Source of the DNA: Catenovulum maritimum
Lineage (GTDB): Bacteria > Pseudomonadota > Gammaproteobacteria > Enterobacterales > Alteromonadaceae
Length of the DNA: 64,000 bases
NCBI RefSeq assembly: GCF_001050375.1
Contig: NZ_KQ130489.1
Location: forward strand, 62,001 to 126,000
Direction of reading: 5' to 3'
Shown here: in pieces, positions 18,740 through 28,600 of the stretch
Numbering within the stretch: position 1 is the stretch's first letter
Layout: the number at the start of each line of letters is the position of its first letter
The notes under the pieces: generated by a model
What the model saw: the letters and a program-made list of their open reading frames with translations, nothing else
Told to the model about the DNA's origin: nothing
The model's database searches: none
Made by a program: the position numbers and the translations under genes

Positions 18740-21456
18740 TGCTTATGTTTAATTCAATTAAAGCACAAATTATGCTAGTTGTGTGTGTGTTAACTAGTTT
18801 AACGATAGTGCAAATATATTTTTCCTATCAGTCTGAGCAGTCTTACACCTCTGGGATAGAAAATACTCAATCAACCATTAGCAAAATTGATCTCGTTAAA
18901 GATTTACAGCGAGAAGTAGTCGATCTACAACGCAATGTTCTCATATACAAGGATAATGGGAGTGAATCTGCACAATCTCGATTTAAGCAGATAGTGGAAT
19001 CTATTTCTACTAAATTAAGCCAATTAGCGAATGTCGAATCTGAGTATAAACTACCACAAGAACACTTAGATTATGTTTCTAGTATGCAGGGGCATTTAAA
19101 AGATTACCAAGAGAATTTCGAACAGGTTGTTTCAGGCAGAGAGCAAAGGGATACACTGTTTAAAGTTAAGATCCTCAATCAATTTAATGCTTTAATTAAT
19201 GAACTACCTACTGTGACAAATGATGAGAAACTAACTCAGATTAATCTAATTAAACTGAAATTATTATCTGCTGAAAATCAAGTGTTTCACTATGTCTTAG
19301 AAGCTGACTTTGCCAAAGTAAATGAATTTAATCTGTCGCTAAATGAATGCCTTACCTTAGTTAATTCGGCTCAGTTGGATAACACTGATTATGTTGTCAG
19401 TGCAATTAAAAATATTAAGATTGATTTTAACCGACTTACACAGATTACGCGGGGTTATGTATTTTTGATTAATGTCGTAATGACAGGCTCAGCTAATGAG
19501 TTTTTATATCTGACTAATGAACTTAATGAGTTAGTATCACAGCGGCAAGCTGAGATTAACCAACAAATCCAAACTCAGATTTCCAGTATTAGAAATAAAA
19601 ACATGCTACTTTCGGTTCTTTCAATTGTTATTACCATATTTATTGTTTTAATTTTGAGTTTGAGATTACTCATCCCGATAAACTCTATCAGCCATGTTTT
19701 CAGGAAGTTAGCTAAAGGTGAAACGGGCTTAGCGATACCTTCTAAAGAAAGACAAGATGAAATTGGTGAGTTAGCCCAAGCTGCGAGTGTATTCCAACAA
19801 ACTAACCTGCAAACTAAAGAGTTGTTGGAAAGTGCACAACATCAAAATAAGCTTCATGCCAAAATGAATGACGATTTAGCAGATGCGAAAGTTAAAGCAG
19901 AGCAAGCAACAGCGGCCAAAAGTATGTTTTTGGCTAACATGAGCCATGAAATAAGAACGCCTCTTAATGGGGTCGTAGGTTTAATAGATTTATGTTTAAA
20001 GTCTAAATTAAATGAAAAACAGCAAGAGTATTTATCTAAAGCTTTCTACTCTAGCCAAATTTTAATGAATGTGATTAATGATATTTTAGATTTTTCTAAA
20101 ATAGAAGCAGGAAAGCTTGATATCGAAGCGATAGAATTTGATTTTAACTTAATGCTTGAAAGCCTAATTTCAAATATTCAAATTAGAGCAAATGAAAAGA
20201 ACAATCGTTTAATTTTAGAAGTTTCTCCCCATGTTCCATTAAAAATGACTGGTGATCCAACACGAATTAGCCAAGTGATTTTAAACTTAGCTAACAATGC
20301 GATTAAGTTTACAGATTCTGGCTTGGTCAAAATTGTCATCAATACATCGCATGAAAATGGTGAAGATTTCTTAGTCGTTAAAGTGATTGATACTGGGATA
20401 GGCATGTCGCCAGAACAGTTAAGTCGGATTTTTGAATCTTTTACCCAAGCTGATGGCTCGACAAGTCGTAAATATGGTGGAACAGGTTTAGGGCTCAGTA
20501 TCGTTAAACAGTTAGTAAAATTAATGGGCGGGCACATAACTGCTAAAAGTGTAGAAAATGAAGGAACTGAATTTTGTGCAGATTTTAAACTATTGGCTAA
20601 ATCAAACACAACTCAAACCGATTTGTTTAACTTTGCACCTAATCAAATTTACTATTTTGCGGATAACAATCAGACTTTTATTCAAAAATCGCTATTAACA
20701 GATTATGGTTTTGGTTGTGACATTATGGCTTCAGCCGAGATTGCAGACTTTAGTAAATCAGCCATATCTTTAGCGACGGATAATGGTTTATCAGCTAATT
20801 TAGTCTTAATTGAATTAAGTTTAGATTCGGATATTAAATTTTTAGCAGACTTTGTGGTTAAGCTAAATAAACTGGGACTAACCTGTTTATTTTTATATGA
20901 AGATAATCAAGTTGGAAAATATTTTTCAACTGATTTAAAAGGGCTTGCAAAATTAAGCTTACCTTCCACGCCAGCTAATTTTATTAACAAGCTGAATTCA
21001 CTATCGCAAAATAGAGAGAAAAAATTAGATAGCGGAACAAAACACACTACAGCTGACTCAGCTAAGCCTAAATATAAGGGGAAGGTTTTATTAGTCGACG
21101 ATAATGAAATTAACTTGTTGGTTGCTTATGAGATTATGAATAGCTTTGGGGTTGAGATCGATATGGCAGAAGACGGTCAACAGGCGATAGATAAATACAA
21201 AGAGTACCGTAACTACGATATCATTTTTATGGATATTCAAATGCCCGTATTAGATGGTTATCAAGCAACCCAAGAAATTATCAAGATAGGTTGTAACGAA
21301 ACTAAAATCTGTGGTTTATCCGCTAATGCGATGAAAGAAGACTTAGATAAAGCCTTCTCTTTGGGAATGTCTGATTATATTAGCAAGCCGTTGCAAGTGA
21401 AGGACATAGAAAATGTACTTAAGAAGTATTTAATAAAAAATACTGAACCTGCTTAA
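18739..21456 (+). CDS. Hybrid sensor histidine kinase/response regulator
   Basis: A 905-residue inner membrane kinase. Order: membrane helix at about residues 8-28; helical periplasmic domain (30-285); second helix (289-312); HAMP; HisKA with His403 in MSHEIRTPLNG; HATPase with NLANNAIKF, DTGIGM and GGTGLGLSI; a receiver-like region at 630-750 with no clear acceptor Asp; and a true receiver at 782-900 (Asp787/788, acceptor Asp832 in FMDIQMP, Lys883). No Hpt domain is seen, so an external phosphotransfer protein is likely. It overlaps the solute-binding protein by one base, suggesting a binding-protein-assisted sensor comparable in plan to TorT-TorS or LuxP-LuxQ. Confidence 0.92.
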   Translation: MLMFNSIKAQIMLVVCVLTSLTIVQIYFSYQSEQSYTSGIENTQSTISKIDLVKDLQREVVDLQRNVLIYKDNGSESAQSRFKQIVESISTKLSQLANVESEYKLPQEHLDYVSSMQGHLKDYQENFEQVVSGREQRDTLFKVKILNQFNALINELPTVTNDEKLTQINLIKLKLLSAENQVFHYVLEADFAKVNEFNLSLNECLTLVNSAQLDNTDYVVSAIKNIKIDFNRLTQITRGYVFLINVVMTGSANEFLYLTNELNELVSQRQAEINQQIQTQISSIRNKNMLLSVLSIVITIFIVLILSLRLLIPINSISHVFRKLAKGETGLAIPSKERQDEIGELAQAASVFQQTNLQTKELLESAQHQNKLHAKMNDDLADAKVKAEQATAAKSMFLANMSHEIRTPLNGVVGLIDLCLKSKLNEKQQEYLSKAFYSSQILMNVINDILDFSKIEAGKLDIEAIEFDFNLMLESLISNIQIRANEKNNRLILEVSPHVPLKMTGDPTRISQVILNLANNAIKFTDSGLVKIVINTSHENGEDFLVVKVIDTGIGMSPEQLSRIFESFTQADGSTSRKYGGTGLGLSIVKQLVKLMGGHITAKSVENEGTEFCADFKLLAKSNTTQTDLFNFAPNQIYYFADNNQTFIQKSLLTDYGFGCDIMASAEIADFSKSAISLATDNGLSANLVLIELSLDSDIKFLADFVVKLNKLGLTCLFLYEDNQVGKYFSTDLKGLAKLSLPSTPANFINKLNSLSQNREKKLDSGTKHTTADSAKPKYKGKVLLVDDNEINLLVAYEIMNSFGVEIDMAEDGQQAIDKYKEYRNYDIIFMDIQMPVLDGYQATQEIIKIGCNETKICGLSANAMKEDLDKAFSLGMSDYISKPLQVKDIENVLKKYLIKNTEPA

Positions 21457-21481
21457 AGGTAAGCGTGATTTTAAGCAGGTT
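21446..21481. terminator. Hairpin between convergent genes
   Basis: AACCTGCTTAAA (21446-21457) pairs perfectly over 12 bp with 21470-21481 around a 12-base loop. It covers the stop codons of the hybrid kinase and of the convergent Nudix gene. There is no T-tract, so it may slow or protect both transcripts more than terminate them. Confidence 0.5.
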
Positions 21482-22007
21482 GGCAGACTAATTCTTGTGC
21501 TATTTTTTCAAGCAAAAAAGTTTCTCGTTCAATCGATAAACCTTTTTTGTTACTTCTGGCTATAGTTTCTTGATTGTGTTTAATTGCATCATATAAATTA
21601 ATCCAAACGGGTTCCATGCCGTTTCTTGTCTCGTAATCTTCGTATTGTGTTGCAGTAAACTCTTCATCAATTGAACATAGATAACAATAAGAAATCATGT
21701 GCATGACATTATGTTCGCCTTTATACCAAGGTCTGAATTCTTCGTAGATACCAAATTCTTGAATATCTTTAATATTTTGCGCGCCAGTTTCTTCTTTAAG
21801 TTCACGTTTAAAGCCTTGAACAATAGTTTCACCTTCGTCAATACCACCACCTGGAAGTGTGTAGTCATCATACCTTTTGGTATACAGCATTAGGATTTTT
21901 TCTTGTTTTAAAACAATTGCTCTTGTGGCTTTACGTGTAAACTGCTTAATGTCAGAACTTTGAAGTTTTAAAACATCTGGATGTGTAGCTTTTCTTAAAA
22001 GGCGCAT
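21471..22007 (-). CDS. Nudix hydrolase
   Basis: A 178-residue protein with a complete Nudix box, GGIDEGETIVQGFKRELKEETG, at about residues 54-75. The N-terminal 25 residues are outside the fold. The box predicts hydrolysis of a nucleoside diphosphate linked to another moiety; the substrate cannot be read. The nearby YDDYTLPGGGIDEGE wording is common in the MutT-like/ADP-ribose group. It lies 15 bases after the DUF3301 gene and may belong to that transcription unit. Confidence 0.85.
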   Translation of the reverse strand: MRLLRKATHPDVLKLQSSDIKQFTRKATRAIVLKQEKILMLYTKRYDDYTLPGGGIDEGETIVQGFKRELKEETGAQNIKDIQEFGIYEEFRPWYKGEHNVMHMISYCYLCSIDEEFTATQYEDYETRNGMEPVWINLYDAIKHNQETIARSNKKGLSIERETFLLEKIAQELVCQPA

Positions 22008-22022
22008 AATAATTTTCTTTAA

Positions 22023-22334
22023 CTAATGTACTCGGTAGGCTTCTGTTGATATATCGACTAATCTTTGATCGATTAAACTTAGGCAACCTTTATTACTGTC
22101 TTCACCATTACCACTAAATTCGAATTCAAATTCGCTATGCCATTCAAACATTTTCTTTTGAAATATTCTTATTTTGGTTTTTTTTCTGGCAACCGAAACA
22201 AATTGAATATTGTTTCTTTCACAATAATCTAGTGAATAAGCAAGAGCAGATTCACTCTGTTTTCTTAATTGCCAAAACTGGTAAATAAATAGACCTATAA
22301 ATATCAGAACTATTAAATCAATGAGTTGTACCAT
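22023..22334 (-). CDS. DUF3301 membrane-anchored protein
   Basis: A 103-residue protein with one N-terminal membrane helix (residues 5-22) and a small soluble domain. The sequence YCERNNIQFVSVARKKTKIRI, then FEFEFSGNGEDSNKGCLSLIDQRLVDISTEAYRV follows the DUF3301 pattern of gammaproteobacteria. Function is unknown. It overlaps the DUF3549 gene by 17 bases, so the two are translationally linked; this pairing is usual in Vibrio and Shewanella as I recall. Confidence 0.8.
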   Translation of the reverse strand: MVQLIDLIVLIFIGLFIYQFWQLRKQSESALAYSLDYCERNNIQFVSVARKKTKIRIFQKKMFEWHSEFEFEFSGNGEDSNKGCLSLIDQRLVDISTEAYRVH

Positions 22335-23358
22335 AGGTTTCCTTAACCATTAATTGCACCGCTGCTCTAGTTTGTGTTAATGAATTAGGGTCTTGCAGCA
22401 AGATGAAGATAAGTCGCCTCAAAGACGGCAAGGCAACTAAATCAGTAAATAAAGCAGAAAATAACCCAGCTTTTTCACTCTGGGCTAGGTGTTCTAAAAA
22501 TAGGGTGAGCAATAAAGGATCGGTAAGCGCAGGCCAACATCTTGCACTTAAGATCGAAAGTAAATTGACAGAATCACAGGCCGAATTTTTCTGGTTAAAT
22601 TGTTCAGTTAATAAGGCTTTAAATTTTTGCTCGTTAGCATGGGCAGCAATGCAGCGAACAAGCGCAAGATTACGATTAGAGTCGGTAAAATCTGTTTCTA
22701 GCTGACGGACTATCTTGTTAAATAAGGCTCGGCTAATTGATTGGTGCTCAATAAAACTAGCAAGTTCAGTTAATAAATCTTCGGGAATTTCGAAAAAGCA
22801 TTTATCGAAGTAACTTTGATACTTAGTATCATCTAACTTGGCTATGAAATCAGCTAAACCTTGCATTTGAAGAGATTGCCAATCGTCAAAATTAGCAGAT
22901 GAAAACATAGCTTCAACTTGAGCTAAACTAGAAGCTGCAGGCAAGCCTAATTTATGCTTTAGTTTTGCATTTATGATAGCTAATTTTTTCTGATCGGGTG
23001 CTTTTATATATGGGTTATCTGGTAAGGCTTGTTGCTCTGAACCTGATGATATTTGATCCCCTAAAGCTTCTTCAATAATAGCGGCAAAGTGGTTTCTAGA
23101 GGCTGCAACTATATTACTTTCTTCATCTAAAGGAAGATTCATAAACCATATATAAGGGTTTTTCACGCCACCAATGGGCCAGTAAACGAGTGCAAATTTT
23201 GCTGTTTTTTGGATAGGAAATGGATATGGTATGGTGCCATTTTCAAATTGCTCAAACTCAGTTTTAGATATTTCACTAATTCGTCTACCAAAGTCAAAAA
23301 CACAATAATCACAACCTGCGCTTTGTACCAATTGAAATAATGTACTGATTTGTTGCAT
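22318..23358 (-). CDS. DUF3549 family protein
   Basis: A 346-residue soluble protein. The N-terminal LFQLVQSAGCDYCVFDFGRRI...EFEQFENGTIPYPFPIQ and FALVYWP segments are those of DUF3549, a gammaproteobacterial family without known function. The rest is helical repeats (NSLTQTRAAVQLMVKE near the end). There is no signal peptide. It is divergent from the yqcC-truC-yqcA block, an arrangement that seems stable in Alteromonadales. Confidence 0.8.
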   Translation of the reverse strand: MQQISTLFQLVQSAGCDYCVFDFGRRISEISKTEFEQFENGTIPYPFPIQKTAKFALVYWPIGGVKNPYIWFMNLPLDEESNIVAASRNHFAAIIEEALGDQISSGSEQQALPDNPYIKAPDQKKLAIINAKLKHKLGLPAASSLAQVEAMFSSANFDDWQSLQMQGLADFIAKLDDTKYQSYFDKCFFEIPEDLLTELASFIEHQSISRALFNKIVRQLETDFTDSNRNLALVRCIAAHANEQKFKALLTEQFNQKNSACDSVNLLSILSARCWPALTDPLLLTLFLEHLAQSEKAGLFSALFTDLVALPSLRRLIFILLQDPNSLTQTRAAVQLMVKETYGTTH

Positions 23359-23502
23359 ATTAAATTCTTAATCGTTCAAATTAAGCCATTATACTCAAAG
23401 CTAACTCAGATGCGAAGTTAACCAAGCCGAATTTCGTTGTTTGTGTCCTTTTTAGACTAAAGCTGGTTTATAATAAGGTTTTTATTTTTTCAGATATATA
23501 TT

Positions 23503-23826
23503 TTGAAAACGACCATAGATACTTTAACTGCTTTATTCACTGAGCTAGAATCCAAGCTTAAACAAGCTAATTTGTGGGCTAGTCAAGCACCTAGTACTGA
23601 AGCTTTAGCCAGCCAACAACCATTTTGTATTGATACTTTAAAGTTTGAGCAATGGCTACAATTTATATTTTTACCAAAGATGCAATATTTAGTTGCTCAA
23701 AAATTAGAGCTGCCCAAATCACTCTGTTTATTGCCGATTGCAGAGCAGGTCTATTCATCTACTCAAACTGAACATATTGATTTGCTGAGTACCATTAAAC
23801 AGATAGATGAGTTATTCGCGTGTTAG
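23503..23826 (+). CDS. yqcC: YqcC family protein
   Basis: A 107-residue helical protein starting at TTG 23503. The pattern LFTELESKLKQANLW, then FCIDTLKFEQWLQFIFLPKMQYL is that of YqcC, a conserved protein of unknown function found beside truC in enterobacteria and Vibrio. No ATG fits the conserved N-terminus. It overlaps truC by seven bases. Confidence 0.88.
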   Translation: MKTTIDTLTALFTELESKLKQANLWASQAPSTEALASQQPFCIDTLKFEQWLQFIFLPKMQYLVAQKLELPKSLCLLPIAEQVYSSTQTEHIDLLSTIKQIDELFAC

Positions 23827-24542
23827 ATATTTTATATCAAGATGAGTATTTAGTTGCAGTTAATAAACCTTCTGGTTTATTAGTTCACCGCTCTATGTTG
23901 GATAAACATGAAACTCAATTTGCAATGCAATTAGTTAGAGATCAAATTGGGCAACATGTTTTTACAGTGCACAGATTAGATAGACCCACTTCGGGTGTGT
24001 TAATTATGGCCTTGTCATCTGAATCGGCTAGAAAAATAGGCGAAGCTTTTCAGGCTAGACAAGTTCATAAACACTACATAGCCATTACGCGAGGTCATAT
24101 CGAATCTGCTGGTTTAATCGATCATGAATTAACTGAAAAATTAGATAAGATTGCAGATAAAAAAGCTAAATTACCTGAGCCCAAAGAAGCTCAAACTGAG
24201 TTTAAATGTTTAGGTCATTCCACTTTAAATGTAGAAATTAACCGATATCCTGAATCTAGGTTTAGTTTAGTTGAATTAATGCCAAAGCATGGCAGAAAAC
24301 ATCAAATAAGACGCCATTTAGCCCATCTTCGGCATCCAATTATTTACGACGTTAATTATGGTGATAACAAGTATAATCGATATTTTAAGCAGTTAGATCC
24401 TGAATTTAGGTTAGCATTACATGCAAAATCCATAGCGTTCAAACACCCTTATACGGGCGAAGATTTACTGATTGACGCACCTATAGATACAAGTTTTAAA
24501 ACTATGCTGACGTTAACCCAATTAGATCATATTGATCTTTAA
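23820..24542 (+). CDS. truC: tRNA pseudouridine(65) synthase TruC
   Basis: A 240-residue RluA-family synthase that makes pseudouridine at position 65 of certain tRNAs. The catalytic Asp54 is in VHRLDRPTSGVL, the same position as in E. coli TruC. Other marks are LYQDEYLVAVNKPSGLLVHRS and PKHGRKHQIRRHLAHLRHPI. The GTG start at 23820 overlaps yqcC by seven bases. There is no S4 domain, as expected. Confidence 0.94.
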   Translation: MLDILYQDEYLVAVNKPSGLLVHRSMLDKHETQFAMQLVRDQIGQHVFTVHRLDRPTSGVLIMALSSESARKIGEAFQARQVHKHYIAITRGHIESAGLIDHELTEKLDKIADKKAKLPEPKEAQTEFKCLGHSTLNVEINRYPESRFSLVELMPKHGRKHQIRRHLAHLRHPIIYDVNYGDNKYNRYFKQLDPEFRLALHAKSIAFKHPYTGEDLLIDAPIDTSFKTMLTLTQLDHIDL

Positions 24543-24591
24543 CGAACAATTTTTATATTAAACATTCAAACGAATCAATGGAGAAAATCAA

Positions 24592-25053
24592 ATGAGCCGA
24601 ATAGCATTATTAGTGGGTTCTGTTTACGGTGGCGCGGAAGACGTAGCCGATAATGCCAAAACACTGCTAACTAAAGCGGGTCATGAAGCAAATATATTTA
24701 CTGATACTAGCTTGGATGAGGTTTTAAAAAGTGATAGCGATATTTGGATCGTTATTACCTCAACTACTGGCCAAGGAGACATACCTGATAATATTGCGGA
24801 AGTGTTTTGTGAATTGAAAGATTCGACCCCTAATCTAAAGGGTAAGTTCTATGCAGTTATCTGCATGGGGGATTCTTCTTATTTCAATACGTTCTGTGAA
24901 GCGGGTAAACAATTTGATGAAATCATGTTTGATACTATGGCTAAGCGAATTGTTAATCGACTTGAAATAGACGCTTGTGAGACTGCAGACCCGTTTGAAG
25001 TTGCTGAACCTTGGTTAGTCAGTTTAAGTGAAAAAATAGCGGAAACAGCTTAA
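24592..25053 (+). CDS. yqcA: Flavodoxin YqcA
   Basis: A 153-residue short-chain flavodoxin. The FMN phosphate loop is GSVYGGAEDVA near the start, followed by the flavin-binding segments STTGQGDIPDN and GDSSYFNTFCEAG. The protein matches YqcA, the third member of the yqcC-truC-yqcA block of enterobacteria, and also resembles MioC. It carries electrons by FMN; the partner is not known. GGAGAA precedes the ATG. Confidence 0.9.
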   Translation: MSRIALLVGSVYGGAEDVADNAKTLLTKAGHEANIFTDTSLDEVLKSDSDIWIVITSTTGQGDIPDNIAEVFCELKDSTPNLKGKFYAVICMGDSSYFNTFCEAGKQFDEIMFDTMAKRIVNRLEIDACETADPFEVAEPWLVSLSEKIAETA

Positions 25054-25074
25054 TTATTTCGACTATCCTTAAAA

Positions 25075-25111
25075 ACTAATTTTTTTTATTTAATTGTTAA
25101 AAAAAATTAGT
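25075..25111. repeat. A/T inverted repeat between yqcA and the CBS gene
   Basis: ACTAATTTTTTTT (25075-25087) and its exact complement (25099-25111) form a 13-bp inverted repeat around an 11-base loop. It contains runs of eight T and eight A, and could act as a weak terminator for yqcA or as bent upstream DNA for the CBS gene. Confidence 0.5.
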
Positions 25112-25171
25112 GTAATGAATCGTTTAGACTAATATTAAATTTAAGAGTCAGTGATTTAAGGAAGGTGGACT

Positions 25172-25591
25172 ATGAAATCATTAAAAGTATCAGACTATAT
25201 GACTAAACGTGCGGTTACCTTTTCTGTTGAAATGACTATCGCCGAAGCCGTTGAGAAAATTCTGCTTACCGATCAGTCTGGTGGGCCAGTTTTAGACGAG
25301 AATAAAAAAGTTATAGGTTTTTTATCTGAGCAAGATTGTATAACTCAAATGTTGGAATCAACTTATTACCGTGAGCAAGTGGCTCGAGTAGGGGATATCA
25401 TGAATTCTGAAGTTATGTCAGTTAAACCCTATGATGCATTATTTGAACTAGCTCAGAAAATGGCACTAACCCGACCAAGGATTTATCCTGTTATAGACGA
25501 TGATGGCATTTTGGAAGGTACAATTACTCGACATCAAGTGATGAAAGCAATCGATAAACACTTACACGAAGCATACAATATGCCGGATTAA
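25172..25591 (+). CDS. CBS domain-containing protein
   Basis: A 139-residue protein made of two CBS motifs: residues 5-60 (VSDYMTKRAVTF...GPVLDENKKVIGFLSEQDC) and about 70-130 (VGDIMNSEVMSVKPYDAL...YPVIDDDGILEGTITRHQV). CBS pairs bind adenosine nucleotides and act as energy-state sensors on partner proteins. No catalytic domain is fused. The start has a good GGAAGG upstream. A strong terminator follows. Confidence 0.9.
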   Translation: MKSLKVSDYMTKRAVTFSVEMTIAEAVEKILLTDQSGGPVLDENKKVIGFLSEQDCITQMLESTYYREQVARVGDIMNSEVMSVKPYDALFELAQKMALTRPRIYPVIDDDGILEGTITRHQVMKAIDKHLHEAYNMPD

Positions 25592-25622
25592 CTCGAAAAT
25601 ATTGCTTTGTTTTGATAGTATG

Positions 25623-25656
25623 ACCCCCGTTTTCAATTCGGGGGTTTTTGTTTTTT
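25623..25656 (+). terminator. Strong intrinsic terminator overlapping the hrpA start
   Basis: ACCCCCG (25623-25629) pairs with CGGGGGT (25639-25645) around a 9-base loop, followed by TTTTGTTTTTT. It is GC-rich with a long T-tract. The last two T of the tract are the first bases of the TTG start codon of hrpA, so the hairpin's right arm occupies the place of the hrpA ribosome binding site. Confidence 0.9.
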
Positions 25657-28600
25657 GTCTCAGTTAAATAATCAATCATTAGCACTTCTTAAAGCCGTAT
25701 ATCCAGCTAACTATTACCAGTTAAAGAAACGCTTTTTCAATATAAAAAAAATTACTAATCAAGCGCAACAACAAGCTAAATTTACGCAATGGTTGGCGGC
25801 AGTAGAATCGTCTATTTTATTTAAACAGACTCGAGCTCAAAACTTACCAAAGATTGAATATCCGGATTTACCCGTTTCAGACAAGCGTGATGAAATAGTA
25901 GAAACTATACGAAACAACCAAGTTGTTATTATTGCAGGCGAAACCGGTTCGGGGAAAACAACTCAATTACCAAAAATGTGTTTAGAGGCCGGTTGTGGCT
26001 TAAATGGCTTTATTGGACATACCCAGCCTAGACGACTTGCAGCGAGAAGTGTTGCAGCTCGAATTGCAGAAGAACTAAAAACAGAAATCGGCCAAGCGGT
26101 TGGTTTTAAAGTTAGATTTAGCGACCAAACTAAAGCTGAATCTTACATTAAGTTGATGACAGACGGTATTTTGCTTGCTGAAATTCAACAAGATAAATTT
26201 TTAAATCAATATGACACTATCATAATAGATGAGGCGCATGAGCGTAGCCTTAATATTGATTTCATCATGGGCTATTTAAGACAGCTACTACAAAGAAGAC
26301 CAGATCTTAAAGTAATTATCACTTCAGCAACCATAGATGTTGAAAAGTTTTCTAAACACTTTGACCAAGCGCCAATTATTGAAGTTTCAGGTCGAAGCTT
26401 CCCAGTTGAAATACGTTACCGTCCTTTAGTTGATGAAGATAGAGAAAAAGATGACAAAGATATTATTCAGGCTATTTCAGATGCGGTAGATGAACTTTGT
26501 GATGCAGGCCCTGGTGACATATTGATTTTCATGAATGGTGAGCGGGAAATACGAGATACGGCTGATGCATTAAATAAATTAAAACTAAAACACTGTGAAG
26601 TTTTACCTTTATATGCACGTTTATCAGCAAGTGAACAAAATCGTATTTTTCAATCTCATGCAGGCCGACGAATTGTATTATCGACCAATGTCGCCGAAAC
26701 TTCATTAACAGTACCTGGGATTCGCTATGTTATTGATCCTGGTACCGCCAGAATCTCTCGTTATAGCGCTCGAACTAAAGTACAAAGACTACCAATTGAA
26801 GCGATATCACAAGCCAGTGCGAATCAAAGAGCAGGACGTTGTGGTCGTGTTGCTGCTGGTATTTGTATTCGTCTATATGCTGAGGATGATTTTAACAATC
26901 GTCCTGAATTTACTGATCCTGAAATTCTCAGAACTAATTTAGCTTCGGTTATTTTACAAATGCACGCTTTAGGTTTAGGTGATATTGAAGCCTTCCCTTT
27001 TATACAAGCGCCAGATAGTCGAAATATTAAAGACGGGGTTAATTTACTTAAAGAAATAGGTGCATTAAACCAGCATAAGCAAGAAATTAAACTGACCAAA
27101 GTCGGTAAACAAGTGGCCTCATTACCCGTTGATCCTAGATTGGGTAAAATGGTTATTACGGCGGAGCAGCTAAATTGTTTAAGAGAGATTTGCATTATTG
27201 TTTCTGGCTTATCAATTCAAGATCCGCGCGAAAGACCGAGTGATAAAAAGCAAGCTTCGGATGAGAAGCACAAGCGTTTTGAAGATAAAGAGTCTGACTT
27301 TTTCAGTTTTATCAAATTATGGAATTACATCGAGACTCAACAAGACGAGTTATCACAAAATCAATTTAGAAAACTATGTAAAGCCGAGTTTTTAAATTAC
27401 TTAAGAATTAAAGAGTGGCAAGACATAGTTTATCAGTTGTCTGAATCAATAAAAGATTTAGGCTGGCGGATAAACACTAATGATGCGGGCTATCAGCCAA
27501 TTCACCAAGCGCTAATTTCAGGTTTACTCAGTCACTTGGGGAATAAGAAACCAGATCAAGGTTATTTAGGCGCTAGAAATAGCCAGTTCTTAGTTTTTCC
27601 AGGCTCAGCACTAGCGAAAACTAAAGCTAAGTGGGTAATGGCAGCAGAACTCGTTGAAACAAGTCGATTGTTTGCACGCGTTGTCGCAAAAATAGAACCT
27701 GAATGGGTAGAGACTTATGCCCAACACTTAGTGAATAAAAAGTATGACGAAGCACACTGGGAGAAAAAGCGCGGCTCAGTTGTCGCATTTGAAAGCCAAG
27801 TGTTGTACGGCCTAACGATTGTTCATAAAAGACGTGTTCAATATAGTAAAATTGATCCTGTTGTGAGTCGCGAAATTTTTATTCGTGAAGCCCTAGTTAA
27901 TGGTGAAATTAATCTAAAAGAAGATTTTATTCAGCACAACACTCAGCTGGTGGATGATGTTGAGTTGCTCGAAGCCAAAACCAGAAGGCGGGATATACTC
28001 GCTGACGAGTCAGATCTATTTGATTTTTACGCCAGTAAAATTCCAGATAATATTTGTGATACAGCCAGTTTTAAACATTGGTGGAAACAGCAAAAGGCAT
28101 CAACACCTAAGTTATTGCATATGACAGAAGCTGACTTGATGAAACATGAAGCTGAACATATCACTAAAGATGCTTTTCCAGATGTATGGCAACAAGGTAA
28201 TTTAAGACTGCCACTTGAATATGTGTTTGAACCAAGCCAGCAAGCGGATGGGATTAATTTAATTATTCCACTAGCGTTAATCAATCAAATTGAAGATACA
28301 GGTTTTGACTGGGGTATACCCGGCTACCGACACGCTCTAATTGTCGCACTTATTAAATCACTGCCTAAATCATTACGTAAAAATTTCGTGCCGGCACCCA
28401 ATTATGCAGATGCATGTTTGCAAAATTTAGTGAATCAAGAAGGCAGTTTTGTCGCTGCTGTTGCTAAACAATTATTGCGTATGACAGGGGTTAGAGTTGA
28501 AGAAGACGACTGGGACTTAACTCAAATCCCTTCTCATTTGAGATTTAATTTTAAAGTCGTAGATGAGAAATCTAAGGTCATATTAATAGGCAAAGATTTA

